Below the pieces are notes generated by a model that saw nothing but the letters and a program-made list of their open reading frames with translations, was not told where the DNA came from and did not search any database. A stretch of DNA of 64,000 nucleotides from Paenibacillus algorifonticola. Lineage in GTDB: Bacteria > Bacillota > Bacilli > Paenibacillales > Paenibacillaceae. Positions 1 through 7,798 of this stretch are shown here, one piece after another. The DNA is taken from NCBI RefSeq assembly GCF_000971975.1, contig NZ_LAQO01000008.1, positions 1 through 64,000 on the forward strand. The letters run 5' to 3'. A program made the position numbers and the translations under genes. Every line of letters starts with the position of its first letter. The first letter of the stretch is position 1.

Positions 1-96
1 TCTCTTGAAGTGGAACGTATCTATGAAGCCATTCTAGTCTGTGGTACCCATCCAGTAGAGCGAAGAGCCGATTTTTTTTATAGTCGTGTAAGTTAG
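1..96 (+). CDS. 3' end of an unidentified coding sequence (partial)
   Basis: An open frame enters from the left edge and ends at a TAG at 94-96, giving 31 residues. The tail contains the stretch VCGTHPVERRAD and ends in YSRVS. It is convergent with the small minus-strand gene that ends at 106, which fits the end of a real gene. I do not recognise the family, and the fragment is too short to assign a function. Confidence 0.4.
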   Translation, partial: SLEVERIYEAILVCGTHPVERRADFFYSRVS

Positions 97-105
97 CTTG
101 GCGTC

Positions 106-408
106 CTAGTCGATGCCGTCTTTAAAGTTTTTGTTCCAATTTTTATCGCCTTTGTGAACGTAGTCCTCCACTGTCTTCTGCAAGGTGTTCACAAGCTCTT
201 CCTTGATTTTGGCAATCGTGTCGTAAAAGACAACTTCCTCCGCGCCTGAAATTCTTACTCCGGCTACTGCCTGTGTGGCAGCGAAACGACGATGCTCCGA
301 TTCAAAGCTTTCCAACGCCTGCAGGGCATGCTCTACATAATGGGATAATTCCTGATGTTCCTTCGGAAGTTGAGCTTTAAGCTCTTGAATGCGTATTTTT
401 AATGGCAT
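106..408 (-). CDS. Small helical protein of unknown function
   Basis: This 100-residue protein is rich in Glu, Lys, Gln and Leu and is predicted mostly alpha-helical. It has no signal peptide, membrane segment or Cys motif. I chose the ATG at 408 because GAGGTG lies six bases upstream; the in-frame GTG at 417 is part of that ribosome site. The C-terminal part is charged (KGDKNWNKNFKDG). It stands alone between a convergent partial gene and the IF-3 paralogue. I do not recognise it; a small cytosolic protein is the most that can be said. Confidence 0.6.
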   Translation of the reverse strand: MPLKIRIQELKAQLPKEHQELSHYVEHALQALESFESEHRRFAATQAVAGVRISGAEEVVFYDTIAKIKEELVNTLQKTVEDYVHKGDKNWNKNFKDGID

Positions 409-511
409 TAGAATCACCTCAGCGTTAGTATTTACCTCTGTATGCTTACTATAACCGATTTTTATGCTCAGGGCATCCCAAAATATGCTAAATCGGCGAT
501 TATGCGCTTTT

Positions 512-1000
512 TCATGACGGATTAACTTGTACCATTACCTGCTTGCCGCTTACTTGAATTCCCGTCTGCGGCTTGCCTTGCTCTTTCAGATCGGAGAGCA
601 GACGCTCCAGCAGCGTCTTGCCAGCTGCCCCCTGCTTGCCTCCTTGAACGCGCACGACGAGCTGCACCGCATGGCCCGACTCCAGCAGCTTCGCAGCCTG
701 ACGCTGCTTTGTGTCATAATCATGCTGTTCAATATCAATGCCCAGGCGCAGCTCCTTCACCTTCGCCGGCTGGCCTTGCGCCTTCTCCTGCCGCTTGGCC
801 TGACTGGCCTCCTGCTTCGCTGTACCGCGCCCCATCAGCCTGCAGGGCGGCGGGCTGCTCATAATGGACAGGCATACGAGGTCTGCCTTGTACTGCTTTG
901 CGAGCGCGAGCGCCTCTGCGCGAGAAACAACGCCAAGCTGCTCGCCATTCAAGCCCGTCAGCTCCACCTCAGAGGCTTTGATTTTTTCATTCATCAGCAT
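512..1000 (-). CDS. Short paralogue of translation initiation factor IF-3
   Basis: The N-terminal half carries the IF-3 signature: MNEKIKASEV, then GLNGEQLGVVSRAEALALA, then a PPPCRLM segment matching the PPVCRIMDYGK region of IF-3. The C-terminal half has the KVKELRLGIDIEQHDY..TK block of the ribosome-binding domain. IF-3 binds the 30S subunit and controls start-codon selection. At 162 residues it is shorter than a usual IF-3 (about 170-180), and the linker is enriched in Gln, Ala and Lys. It is not followed by rpmI and rplT, the normal infC partners, so it is probably a second, diverged copy. The start at 1000 has an AGAAGG ribosome site. A stress or growth-phase role would be speculation. 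Confidence 0.8.
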   Translation of the reverse strand: MLMNEKIKASEVELTGLNGEQLGVVSRAEALALAKQYKADLVCLSIMSSPPPCRLMGRGTAKQEASQAKRQEKAQGQPAKVKELRLGIDIEQHDYDTKQRQAAKLLESGHAVQLVVRVQGGKQGAAGKTLLERLLSDLKEQGKPQTGIQVSGKQVMVQVNPS

Positions 1001-1085
1001 CGTAATTACCTTCTTTCTGCTGCTCAGTTCTATTCTAATCGACCAGTCCAGCTAATCACAGCTCATTATGTAGCTAATCGCGCAG

Positions 1086-2534
1086 CTACTCTTGATGCTG
1101 CTGAATCAGGTCCATCTTCATCTGCCACGTTTTCTCGCTTAGATGAATCGGATAAAATTCCGGATTCAGCTTGCGCTTCACTTCTGGCAGAAAGCTGTTT
1201 AGCTGCTCCTGATGGAACTGCCTAATCTGGGAAAGGGACGGCAACTCATAAACCAGTCTGCCCTTATCGAAAATACATTTCAGCAGCGGTACAGCTTCGT
1301 AGTTGTTCACGTACTTGTATATATACGGGTGCAGCGGATCAAATAGCTTAAGCCTGCTGCCGTCCGGCTTCTCTTCCTCGCCGCATAACGCAATATAATC
1401 AGCCCGCGCCAGTCCCGTATTCAGGTTGCGGATACGGAACACATCTTTGCGACCCGGCGTCGTCACCTTCTCGGGATTCGCGGACAGCTTAATGACGGGC
1501 ACGTAACGCCCGTCCTTCCAGCGTGCGGTCAGCTTGTACACGCCGCCCAGCGAAGGCTGGTCCGCAGCGGTAATCAGCTGCGTGCCCACGCCCCACGTAT
1601 CAATGCGCGCACCTTGCGCCTTGAGATTAAAGATCAGCGTCTCATCTAGATCATTCGATGCGACGATCTTCACATGCGGCAGCCCCGCAGCATCCAGCTG
1701 CTTGCGCGCCTCCTTAGACAATAGCGCTAGGTCGCCGCTGTCGAGGCGAATCGCGCTGAGCTGCTTGCCCTGGCTCTCCAGCCAGCGGGCCGTCTTAATC
1801 GCATTCGGCACGCCGCTTTCCAGCGTATCGTACGTATCCACGAGCAGCGTCACCTGATCCGGCAGCGCCTCGGCATATTTCATGAAAGCCTCTTCCTCGG
1901 TATCATGCCCCTGCACCCAGGAGTGGGCATGCGTCCCTTTAGCCGGGATGCCGAACAGTATCCCAGCGCGCATATTGGACGTCGCGTGGAAGCCGGCGAT
2001 ATAAGCGGCACGCGCGCCCCATACGGCAGCATCCGCCTCCTGCGCCCGTCTAGTCCCAAACTCCAGCAGCGTATCGCCGTCCGCGACCTGCACAATACGC
2101 GACGCTTTCGTCGCAATCAGCGTCTGGTAATTCATGAAGTTAAGCAGCGCCGTCTCAATAAGCTGCGATTCAAATATCGTGCCCTCCACGCGAATCAGCG
2201 GCACACCCGCAAAGACGACCGTGCCTTCCTCCATCGCGTACATGCTGCCGTTGAAGCGGAACTGCCGCAGCCGTTCGAGAAAAGCCGGCTCGTACCGCTC
2301 CTCCTGCTCAGCCAAAAACGCAAGCTCCTCTTCCCCGAAGCACAGCTCTTCCATATATTTTACAATGCGTTCAAGTCCCGCAAATACAGCATATCCATTG
2401 CCAAAAGGCAGCTTGCGGAAATACGCCTCGAATACGGCTGGCGTATCTGCCGTTCCATTTTTCCAATGCGCATACATCATATTGATCTGGTATTTATCCG
2501 TATGCAGCGTTAAGTTTGCGCTATTCACAGACAC
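1086..2534 (-). CDS. pncB: Nicotinate phosphoribosyltransferase
   Basis: This 482-residue cytosolic enzyme joins nicotinate to PRPP to give nicotinate mononucleotide in the NAD salvage (Preiss-Handler) pathway. It begins with the family's TDKYQINMMYAHW motif, which includes the substrate-binding TD.YQ. Further on it has FGTRRAQ, the HATSN segment around the catalytic histidine, AHSWVQ, and the phosphate-binding LDSGDL. Length is normal for the Gram-positive form. The start is GTG at 2534 with GGAGTG just upstream. The IF-3 paralogue follows 85 bases downstream on the same strand. Identification is firm. Confidence 0.95.
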   Translation of the reverse strand: MSVNSANLTLHTDKYQINMMYAHWKNGTADTPAVFEAYFRKLPFGNGYAVFAGLERIVKYMEELCFGEEELAFLAEQEERYEPAFLERLRQFRFNGSMYAMEEGTVVFAGVPLIRVEGTIFESQLIETALLNFMNYQTLIATKASRIVQVADGDTLLEFGTRRAQEADAAVWGARAAYIAGFHATSNMRAGILFGIPAKGTHAHSWVQGHDTEEEAFMKYAEALPDQVTLLVDTYDTLESGVPNAIKTARWLESQGKQLSAIRLDSGDLALLSKEARKQLDAAGLPHVKIVASNDLDETLIFNLKAQGARIDTWGVGTQLITAADQPSLGGVYKLTARWKDGRYVPVIKLSANPEKVTTPGRKDVFRIRNLNTGLARADYIALCGEEEKPDGSRLKLFDPLHPYIYKYVNNYEAVPLLKCIFDKGRLVYELPSLSQIRQFHQEQLNSFLPEVKRKLNPEFYPIHLSEKTWQMKMDLIQQHQE

Positions 2535-2664
2535 AAGTCACTCCGTTCTAAATGATGTCTGACAGGAGCTGCGAAGAAGGATTGTCCATGCCTGATGAAC
2601 AGTAGCGCTTCCAAGGTGAAACGGCAGTCGCCGTCCTTTGGCGGAGCAGCGCGTTTCAGTCCGA

Positions 2665-2710
2665 GAAATATAGTGAAAGGATGGGAAGATCATATCCTTT
2701 CCTATATTTC
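2665..2710 (-). terminator. Long inverted repeat downstream of the VanZ gene
   Basis: The arms at 2665-2682 and 2694-2710 are complementary over about 17 pairs with one bulge and an 11-base loop. The repeat starts immediately after the VanZ stop codon and lies between it and pncB. It lacks a clear run of T, so it may be a weak terminator or a processing hairpin. Confidence 0.55.
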
Positions 2711-2713
2711 AAA

Positions 2714-3238
2714 TTAACGCGACCTTCCTTTTCTGTAAAACAGCTTTACCATTGCCAGCAGAAGCAGGCACACCGCAATTCCGATGCACGCTCCTGTAAA
2801 ATCAACGACCACATCCATACGGTTGCCAGTCCGGTTCAAACTGGTTAGTTGGTTGCGCTCATCAAGCGCCGCCAGGCTCACCGCTGCTAGAAGCGACAGC
2901 ATCGCCGGCGCAAGCAAGCGGCCCTTCATGACGACGCGCAGCAGCATAAACCAGATTGCTCCTAGCATAGCATAAACGAATAGATGGGCGCTCTTGCGAA
3001 AAATAAATTCGACAAAATGATACGGGTTAGCTTTGGCCTCAATCGTCTTGCCTAAATACGTGATCGACAAATCAGGCAAAATCCGGATCAGCTGCTCCTG
3101 CCCAATCCACGCTTGCAGCTTCGGCCTAATCGTCTGCTGGTCGAAGGACTGCGAGGATAGATGAAACACAAACAAAATCCAGGCTGCCAAAATAACAAGC
3201 CATATCCCTATTATATAACGGTTGCTCCTAGTTTCCAC
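2714..3238 (-). CDS. VanZ-family membrane protein
   Basis: This 174-residue integral membrane protein has an N-terminal membrane segment, the loop motif FRKSAHLFVYAMLG (the conserved K..H...Y.LLG core of VanZ proteins), two further hydrophobic helices with a conserved DE..Q, and DVVVDFTGACIG before the last helix. The DxxxN.xG block, seen here as NRTGNRMDVVVDFTG, is typical. VanZ proteins are associated with low-level teicoplanin resistance and peptidoglycan-related functions, but most members have no proven activity. It is a monocistronic gene with its own terminators on both sides. Confidence 0.9.
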   Translation of the reverse strand: METRSNRYIIGIWLVILAAWILFVFHLSSQSFDQQTIRPKLQAWIGQEQLIRILPDLSITYLGKTIEAKANPYHFVEFIFRKSAHLFVYAMLGAIWFMLLRVVMKGRLLAPAMLSLLAAVSLAALDERNQLTSLNRTGNRMDVVVDFTGACIGIAVCLLLLAMVKLFYRKGRSR

Positions 3239-3362
3239 CTTGATCAGCTCCTATCCCTACATTCCGCTCTTTTGAAACAAATTGTTTCATCATTGATCCT
3301 AATTGTATCAAATTTTCCTTCCGACCTACAACTTGCGAATGCGATACCGTTAAAAATAAACG

Positions 3363-3390
3363 AAAAGCCCCCGACAGTGGACCCGGGGAC
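3363..3390 (-). terminator. Rho-independent terminator after the stalk-domain gene
   Basis: On the minus strand a perfect 7-bp stem (GTCCCCG/CGGGGGC) with a 10-base loop is followed by TTTTCGTTTATTTTT. It separates the gene ending at 3466 from the VanZ gene. Confidence 0.8.
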
Positions 3391-3465
3391 CTTTCATCGA
3401 CTGGCTATAAATCGGTCAGTAGCGACCTGCCCGCTTTAGAAGGAGCTTTTTATTGCATACAGGCA

Positions 3466-4521
3466 TTACGCCAACGATTCAGCATAGGAAAGCACGGTCG
3501 CCAAATCCTTCTCAAATGCGGAGCGGTACTCCGCAATTACAGCTGTGCTGTGGCCGTTAGCCGTCAGTTTGGCCGCCGTATCCGCTAATATCGCTTCAAA
3601 ATCGCTTTTAATCCGGGCAACCTCAGTTTGAGCCTGCAGCTTCACTTGCTCCTTCGTCGCTTCATCTCGCGCTGCTACAAACGACATATACAAATTCGTC
3701 AGCGTCGAGGTGGCTTCGGTTTTGAGCGAATCAAGCTTGGCCTCCGCCTCGCTTGTAATTACCTCATACGCCAGCTTCGGCGTATTATCGACCACTCCGC
3801 CGCCTGTTCCAGGCTGGCCGCTTCCTCCTGTACCTGGCTGACTGCTTCCTCCTGTACCTGGCTGGCTGCCTTCTCCGGTTCCAGGCTGCGTGCCGCCACT
3901 GCCCGCCGAGCCTTCACCGCTTCCTTCACTCCCGCCAGCTTCGGCCTGCTCCTGCTGATAAGCGGCCGTTTCACCCGTTACGGCACCTGTCTTGCTATCC
4001 CATTTAATCGTTGCGCCGGATGCTTCCGCCATAAAGCGGAGCGGCACATAGATCGATCCTTTATAATAATAAGCGGACTGATTCTCAGGCAAAGCCTGTT
4101 CCTTCCCTTCAAACACGAAGGAAGCCTGCACCGCTGTAAGCCGAATCGATGCCGGTGAAGCAGTCGCCGCAGCATCATCCTCAACAGCGGCAATCACGCC
4201 AGCGAGCTGCTCTTTCAATGCTGCCGCTTCTTCCGCCGTTGGCTCAGCTACCGTTACCGACGCTGTCTCGCTATTCCATTTCACAGCCTTTTGAAGCGCA
4301 TAAGAGACGAATCTAACCGGAACATAAGTCCGGCTCTGATGTTCGAATACATACTGCCCGCTTGGCAGCTCCAGCTTCTGTCCGTCAAAGGCCAGACTAA
4401 CTGGAAGAGGCTTTGCAACAATCGCTTTATTGGAACTGGAACCGCCCTGCGCTGAGGCCGTATAAGGCAGCAGCAGGCAAAGCATAAGGCCGAGAAGCAT
4501 AGCGAATTTAAATGTTTTCAT
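3466..4521 (-). CDS. Secreted protein with copper-amine-oxidase-like stalk domains
   Basis: This protein of 351 residues starts with a signal peptide (MKTFKFAMLLGLMLCLLLP... ending TASA). Two copper-amine-oxidase N-terminal-like stalk units follow, each with the pattern YVPVRFV...A.VKWN or YVPLRFMAEASGATIKWD. These units are common in Paenibacillus surface proteins and do not imply amine oxidase activity. A Gly/Ser-rich linker contains three to four copies of a QPGTGG unit, and a helical C-terminal domain of about 110 residues closes the protein. I chose the ATG at 4521, which begins the signal peptide; an upstream in-frame GTG at 4548 would add nine residues. The function is unknown, with a cell-surface location likely. 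Confidence 0.8.
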   Translation of the reverse strand: MKTFKFAMLLGLMLCLLLPYTASAQGGSSSNKAIVAKPLPVSLAFDGQKLELPSGQYVFEHQSRTYVPVRFVSYALQKAVKWNSETASVTVAEPTAEEAAALKEQLAGVIAAVEDDAAATASPASIRLTAVQASFVFEGKEQALPENQSAYYYKGSIYVPLRFMAEASGATIKWDSKTGAVTGETAAYQQEQAEAGGSEGSGEGSAGSGGTQPGTGEGSQPGTGGSSQPGTGGSGQPGTGGGVVDNTPKLAYEVITSEAEAKLDSLKTEATSTLTNLYMSFVAARDEATKEQVKLQAQTEVARIKSDFEAILADTAAKLTANGHSTAVIAEYRSAFEKDLATVLSYAESLA

Positions 4522-4917
4522 TGTGTAGTCGTTCACTCCATTCCTCACCCGATTTCCTTGCTTGAAAATGGCTTAGCCAGCAGCAAGCGAAAGTGAAACC
4601 GTGCTTTTCTTAAAATCATCGCTTAAATCAGAAGCAGCGGCAAGGGCCTCGACTCTTATATTCAAAATCGGGTTTTGTCTGCATTCGGTCCTCATTCGAT
4701 TGAATTCGACATTATTCTCGTACCCTAATGCATTTGGCCCCCATTGTCCTGGTTCCTCTCGGCCCACAGCAAGGCTTTGTGAAAAAAGGAAAGTCTCTTG
4801 CGGCAAATTTTGCGCGTGGTACAATAACCTTATTATGTAAGAGACTGCGACGAAATAAAGTACCGCTAATTTCCTCGCAGCTCCTAATCCACATGAAAAG
4901 ATAAGGCGGGATGTTGT
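4522..4917. other. Intergenic region between divergent genes
   Basis: These 396 bases lie between the stalk-domain gene (minus) and the isomerase-like gene (plus). Open frames here overlap in other phases and show no family pattern. The last bases hold the ribosome site AAGGCGG for the gene at 4918. Promoters for both genes are expected, but no hexamer pair stands out. I see nothing else in it. Confidence 0.5.
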
Positions 4918-5748
4918 ATGTCATATTTATCGCTGAACAGCTGGAGCTTGCACAGACTGCTTGGCCCGCTTCATTGGACGTCCTGGGATGCTGAGACGCA
5001 AACCCATCAAACGACGGATCATGAGCAGCCTTTGGAGCTGACATTGCTGGAGCTGCCGGCTGTTGCAGCAGCCAAAGGCTATCAAGCCATAGAGGTGTGC
5101 CATTTCCATTTTCCATCTACGGATGCGGCTTATTTACAGCAGCTAAGAGATTCTTTTTCGGCTGCATGTCTATCCTTTGACACACTGCTCGTCGATTATG
5201 GCGATCTCACATCTCCCGACGCAGTACGCCGAGAGGCAGACTATCAGCTCATGCAGCAATGGATCGACGTGGCGGCAGCTTGCGGTGCCAAGCAGGTCCG
5301 CATTATCGCCGGCGAAGCGGAGCCAACTGATCACGCGGCCATTCGCCAGTCTGCCCAAGCCTTGGCCAAGCTGGCGGACTATGGCGCTGCGCGCGGAGTG
5401 AAGATCGTAACCGAAAACTTTAAATTGCTAACGAGTGTGGGCGACAGCTGTATGGAGCTGCTGGAGCATGCAGGGGAATCGCTTGATCTGATTACCGATT
5501 TCGGAAATTTCAGCGGACCAGCCAAATATGAGGATATTGGCCGCACAGCTCTGCGCAGCGTATCGATCCATGTGAAAGCGATGAATAATGAACAGGGACA
5601 TCCCGATGAGGCCGAGCTTAGCCGCTGCTTGAATCAGGTACAAGCTTCCGGATTTGACGGCGCTTACGTGCTCGTCTACGATGGGCCGGGAGATATGTGG
5701 GAGGGGCTGGAGCGGGTGAAGGCTGTTGTAAAGCCTTATATCGCTTAG
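4918..5748 (+). CDS. Sugar phosphate isomerase/epimerase-like TIM-barrel protein
   Basis: This 276-residue cytosolic protein has the xylose-isomerase-like TIM-barrel (AP_endonuc_2) pattern: YQAIEVCHFHF near residue 60, GAKQVRIIAGE in the middle, VTENFK, LITDFGNF and SIHVKAMN as the metal-binding strands, and a final GAYVLVYDG. Glu, Asp, His and Glu residues at strand ends would bind a divalent metal. Family members isomerise or epimerise sugars and related compounds, or act as inosose-type enzymes; substrate cannot be read from sequence. It is monocistronic and ends before a bidirectional terminator. Confidence 0.8.
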   Translation: MSYLSLNSWSLHRLLGPLHWTSWDAETQTHQTTDHEQPLELTLLELPAVAAAKGYQAIEVCHFHFPSTDAAYLQQLRDSFSAACLSFDTLLVDYGDLTSPDAVRREADYQLMQQWIDVAAACGAKQVRIIAGEAEPTDHAAIRQSAQALAKLADYGAARGVKIVTENFKLLTSVGDSCMELLEHAGESLDLITDFGNFSGPAKYEDIGRTALRSVSIHVKAMNNEQGHPDEAELSRCLNQVQASGFDGAYVLVYDGPGDMWEGLERVKAVVKPYIA

Positions 5749-5861
5749 TTCATTCGCGGGGAGAGTTAGCGAACAGGAGAAGGGCTGCCTACTAGACTGT
5801 CTGACGACTTAAATACGCAATGACGTATTTATAGCATACATAGTTTGTTGCTCGCACATAG

Positions 5862-5907
5862 AATAAGCCTTTCCCAACCGTCGTTCAGACGGCAGGGAAA
5901 GGCTTAT
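5862..5907. terminator. Bidirectional terminator between convergent genes
   Basis: Arms at 5862-5875 and 5894-5907 are exactly complementary (AATAAGCCTTTCCC and its reverse complement), with an inner CCGTC/GACGG hairpin. T-rich tracts are present on both strands. It serves the genes ending at 5748 (+) and 5963 (-). Confidence 0.9.
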
Positions 5908-5962
5908 TTTTGCTCAAATGCCCTATCAATGATGCGCACACAGAGCCGCGGGCTTCAGCTGC

Positions 5963-7771
5963 TTAAGAGCCGGAAGGCTTCATTTTGCGCCACAGAGTCG
6001 AGCGGTTAATACCGAGACGCTTGGCAGCAGCGGATTGGTTCATCTCTTCCTGCTCCAGCACCGTGCGTATGATATCATATTCGATCTCGTCAAGCGTCTT
6101 GCTCAGATCAAGCCCCCCTGCAGCGGAAGGACGCTCGGAGGCATCATGGGGCCCGGCACCTAAGCCGGAGCCCGCCTGCTTCAGCAGCTCTACTCGCTCC
6201 GCTTCCACATATTCGCCATCAGAGCTTCTTACGAACTGGTCAATGACATTGCGCAGCTCGAACAGATTGCCGCGCCACTCATGTGCGCGCAGCGCCTCCA
6301 TCACTTCCGGACGCAGGCCGACAATTTGCTTGCCATAACGCTCGTTATACATAATGAGAAACGTACGAATGTACTCGTCCAGATCATCCAGCCGCTCCCG
6401 CAGCGGAGGCATGCCGACAACCCGCCCGGCAAACGTATCGCAGAGCTTGCCATCAAGCACATTGCTGCCTTTCAGCTCCAGCGGGCTGCGGTCAAACGAT
6501 AAAATGATTTTGCCCGGCGCTGCAGCAAGCACAGGCGCCAGCTCACGCTGATCGGCCAGCGACAGCTGGTCGACGCCGCGAATATAAATGATAAGCTCCT
6601 CATTGTCCGTTGACAGCAGCTTCCTTAACGCAGCAAGCGCCGCTGCATCATAACGCTTCGTGATTGACAGCTCAATCATTTCACTGCCGCTTTGCGGCAT
6701 GGAGCTCCAGCGCTTAATCGCAAACAGCCGCTTGCCTGCACCCGTCTCGCCAAACACAGCGAGCGGATAAGCACGCTCGGCAGGCGACTGCACGGCAAAT
6801 TCATGATCGGTCATCACGAGCGGCGGGAAGGCGTCATCCTGCTTGCTTGTATACATCATCGTAATGCCAGAGCCCGGCTGATCTACAGGACGAACCTTCA
6901 AATAAAACATGCCGTCACCAGCAGCATCATTCATCTTGCCGCCAGATACCGCCACCTGGCGCTGTCCATCCAGCTGCACGAGCAGCTCCAAAGCAACGCC
7001 CTTCTCCAAATCAGCCATATAGCGGCTGAATACGGGATAATCGGCGTACAGCCCGGTTTGATTTTCAGGCAAGTGGAACCACGTATTAAATGCCTCATTA
7101 GAAAATTGAATAATGCCTTTGTCATTCACAATAGCATAGCCGGTATCCATCGTGTCCAGCAGCCGCTCGAAGGCCAGCTTCTTCTGCTTGTAGCTTTCCG
7201 ACACTTTATAAATTTGCTTCGCTTGAGCGAACGCTTCAAGCACTGACTCGCGCCCAGATGTTATCAGCACCCCCTGCATGCCATGCTCATTCGCTTTGCG
7301 CACCGTAATGTTATCGCCTACAATGACTTTCACGCCCTCAGCCTTCGCAAGCTGCAGCGCCTCGTCCACCTCGCTCTCCTGCTGAACCGAGGCATAAGGA
7401 ATATCGACCTCCATTAAACCGGATACGGAAATAAAACCCTCTATAATATTAGGAAAGCCGATCATTTTGATCTTCGCCTGATAGCCCTTCACAACCATTA
7501 AAATCCGCATAATATCAAAGCCGGACACCTGAATGTCAATGACGGGCAAATACGAATATTTGCGCAGCAGGCGGGCCGTTCCGCCCCGGCTAATAATGAC
7601 ATCGTAACCGTCCAGATGGATGCGGTTCATGAGCGGCAGCACTTCGGACAAATCGCCCTGCAGCACCTTGATTTCGAATTCCTTAAGCTCTTCCCGCAAG
7701 CTTGTTGTCAGTTCCACGAGCCCCGGGTAAGGGGCTACTACTACTATTTTTATTTTCATCCTCATCATCAC
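5963..7771 (-). CDS. PrpR_N/PAS/Fis regulator with a degenerate sigma-54 activator domain
   Basis: This 602-residue transcription factor starts with a PrpR_N sensor domain (about 1-190; IISRGGTARLLR is the family hallmark). A PAS domain follows (about 205-320, LLDTMDTGYAIVNDKG). The AAA+ region (about 330-510) keeps GETGAGKR as a Walker A-like loop and MPPLRERLDDLD. It lacks the GAFTGA sigma-54 contact loop, and the Walker B acidic pair is replaced (IIYIRGVDQ). A Fis-type helix-turn-helix ends the protein (NQSAAAKRLGINRSTLWRKM). PrpR_N domains sense small organic acids. The gene starts 28 bases after the acid-sugar kinase stop, so it probably controls that operon, and probably with sigma-A rather than sigma-54. 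Confidence 0.88.
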   Translation of the reverse strand: MMMRMKIKIVVVAPYPGLVELTTSLREELKEFEIKVLQGDLSEVLPLMNRIHLDGYDVIISRGGTARLLRKYSYLPVIDIQVSGFDIMRILMVVKGYQAKIKMIGFPNIIEGFISVSGLMEVDIPYASVQQESEVDEALQLAKAEGVKVIVGDNITVRKANEHGMQGVLITSGRESVLEAFAQAKQIYKVSESYKQKKLAFERLLDTMDTGYAIVNDKGIIQFSNEAFNTWFHLPENQTGLYADYPVFSRYMADLEKGVALELLVQLDGQRQVAVSGGKMNDAAGDGMFYLKVRPVDQPGSGITMMYTSKQDDAFPPLVMTDHEFAVQSPAERAYPLAVFGETGAGKRLFAIKRWSSMPQSGSEMIELSITKRYDAAALAALRKLLSTDNEELIIYIRGVDQLSLADQRELAPVLAAAPGKIILSFDRSPLELKGSNVLDGKLCDTFAGRVVGMPPLRERLDDLDEYIRTFLIMYNERYGKQIVGLRPEVMEALRAHEWRGNLFELRNVIDQFVRSSDGEYVEAERVELLKQAGSGLGAGPHDASERPSAAGGLDLSKTLDEIEYDIIRTVLEQEEMNQSAAAKRLGINRSTLWRKMKPSGS

Positions 7772-7798
7772 CGTTGCAGTTTAATACACTCATTATAG

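Noticed and set aside
527..1225. 232-residue plus-strand frame across the IF-3 and pncB region
   Set aside because: It is a shadow of two convincing minus-strand genes, with no ribosome site or domain.
3391..3450. Possible structured RNA next to the terminator before VanZ
   Set aside because: There is a small GGTC/GACC hairpin, but it matches no riboswitch class I know and can be explained as the 3' UTR of the upstream gene.
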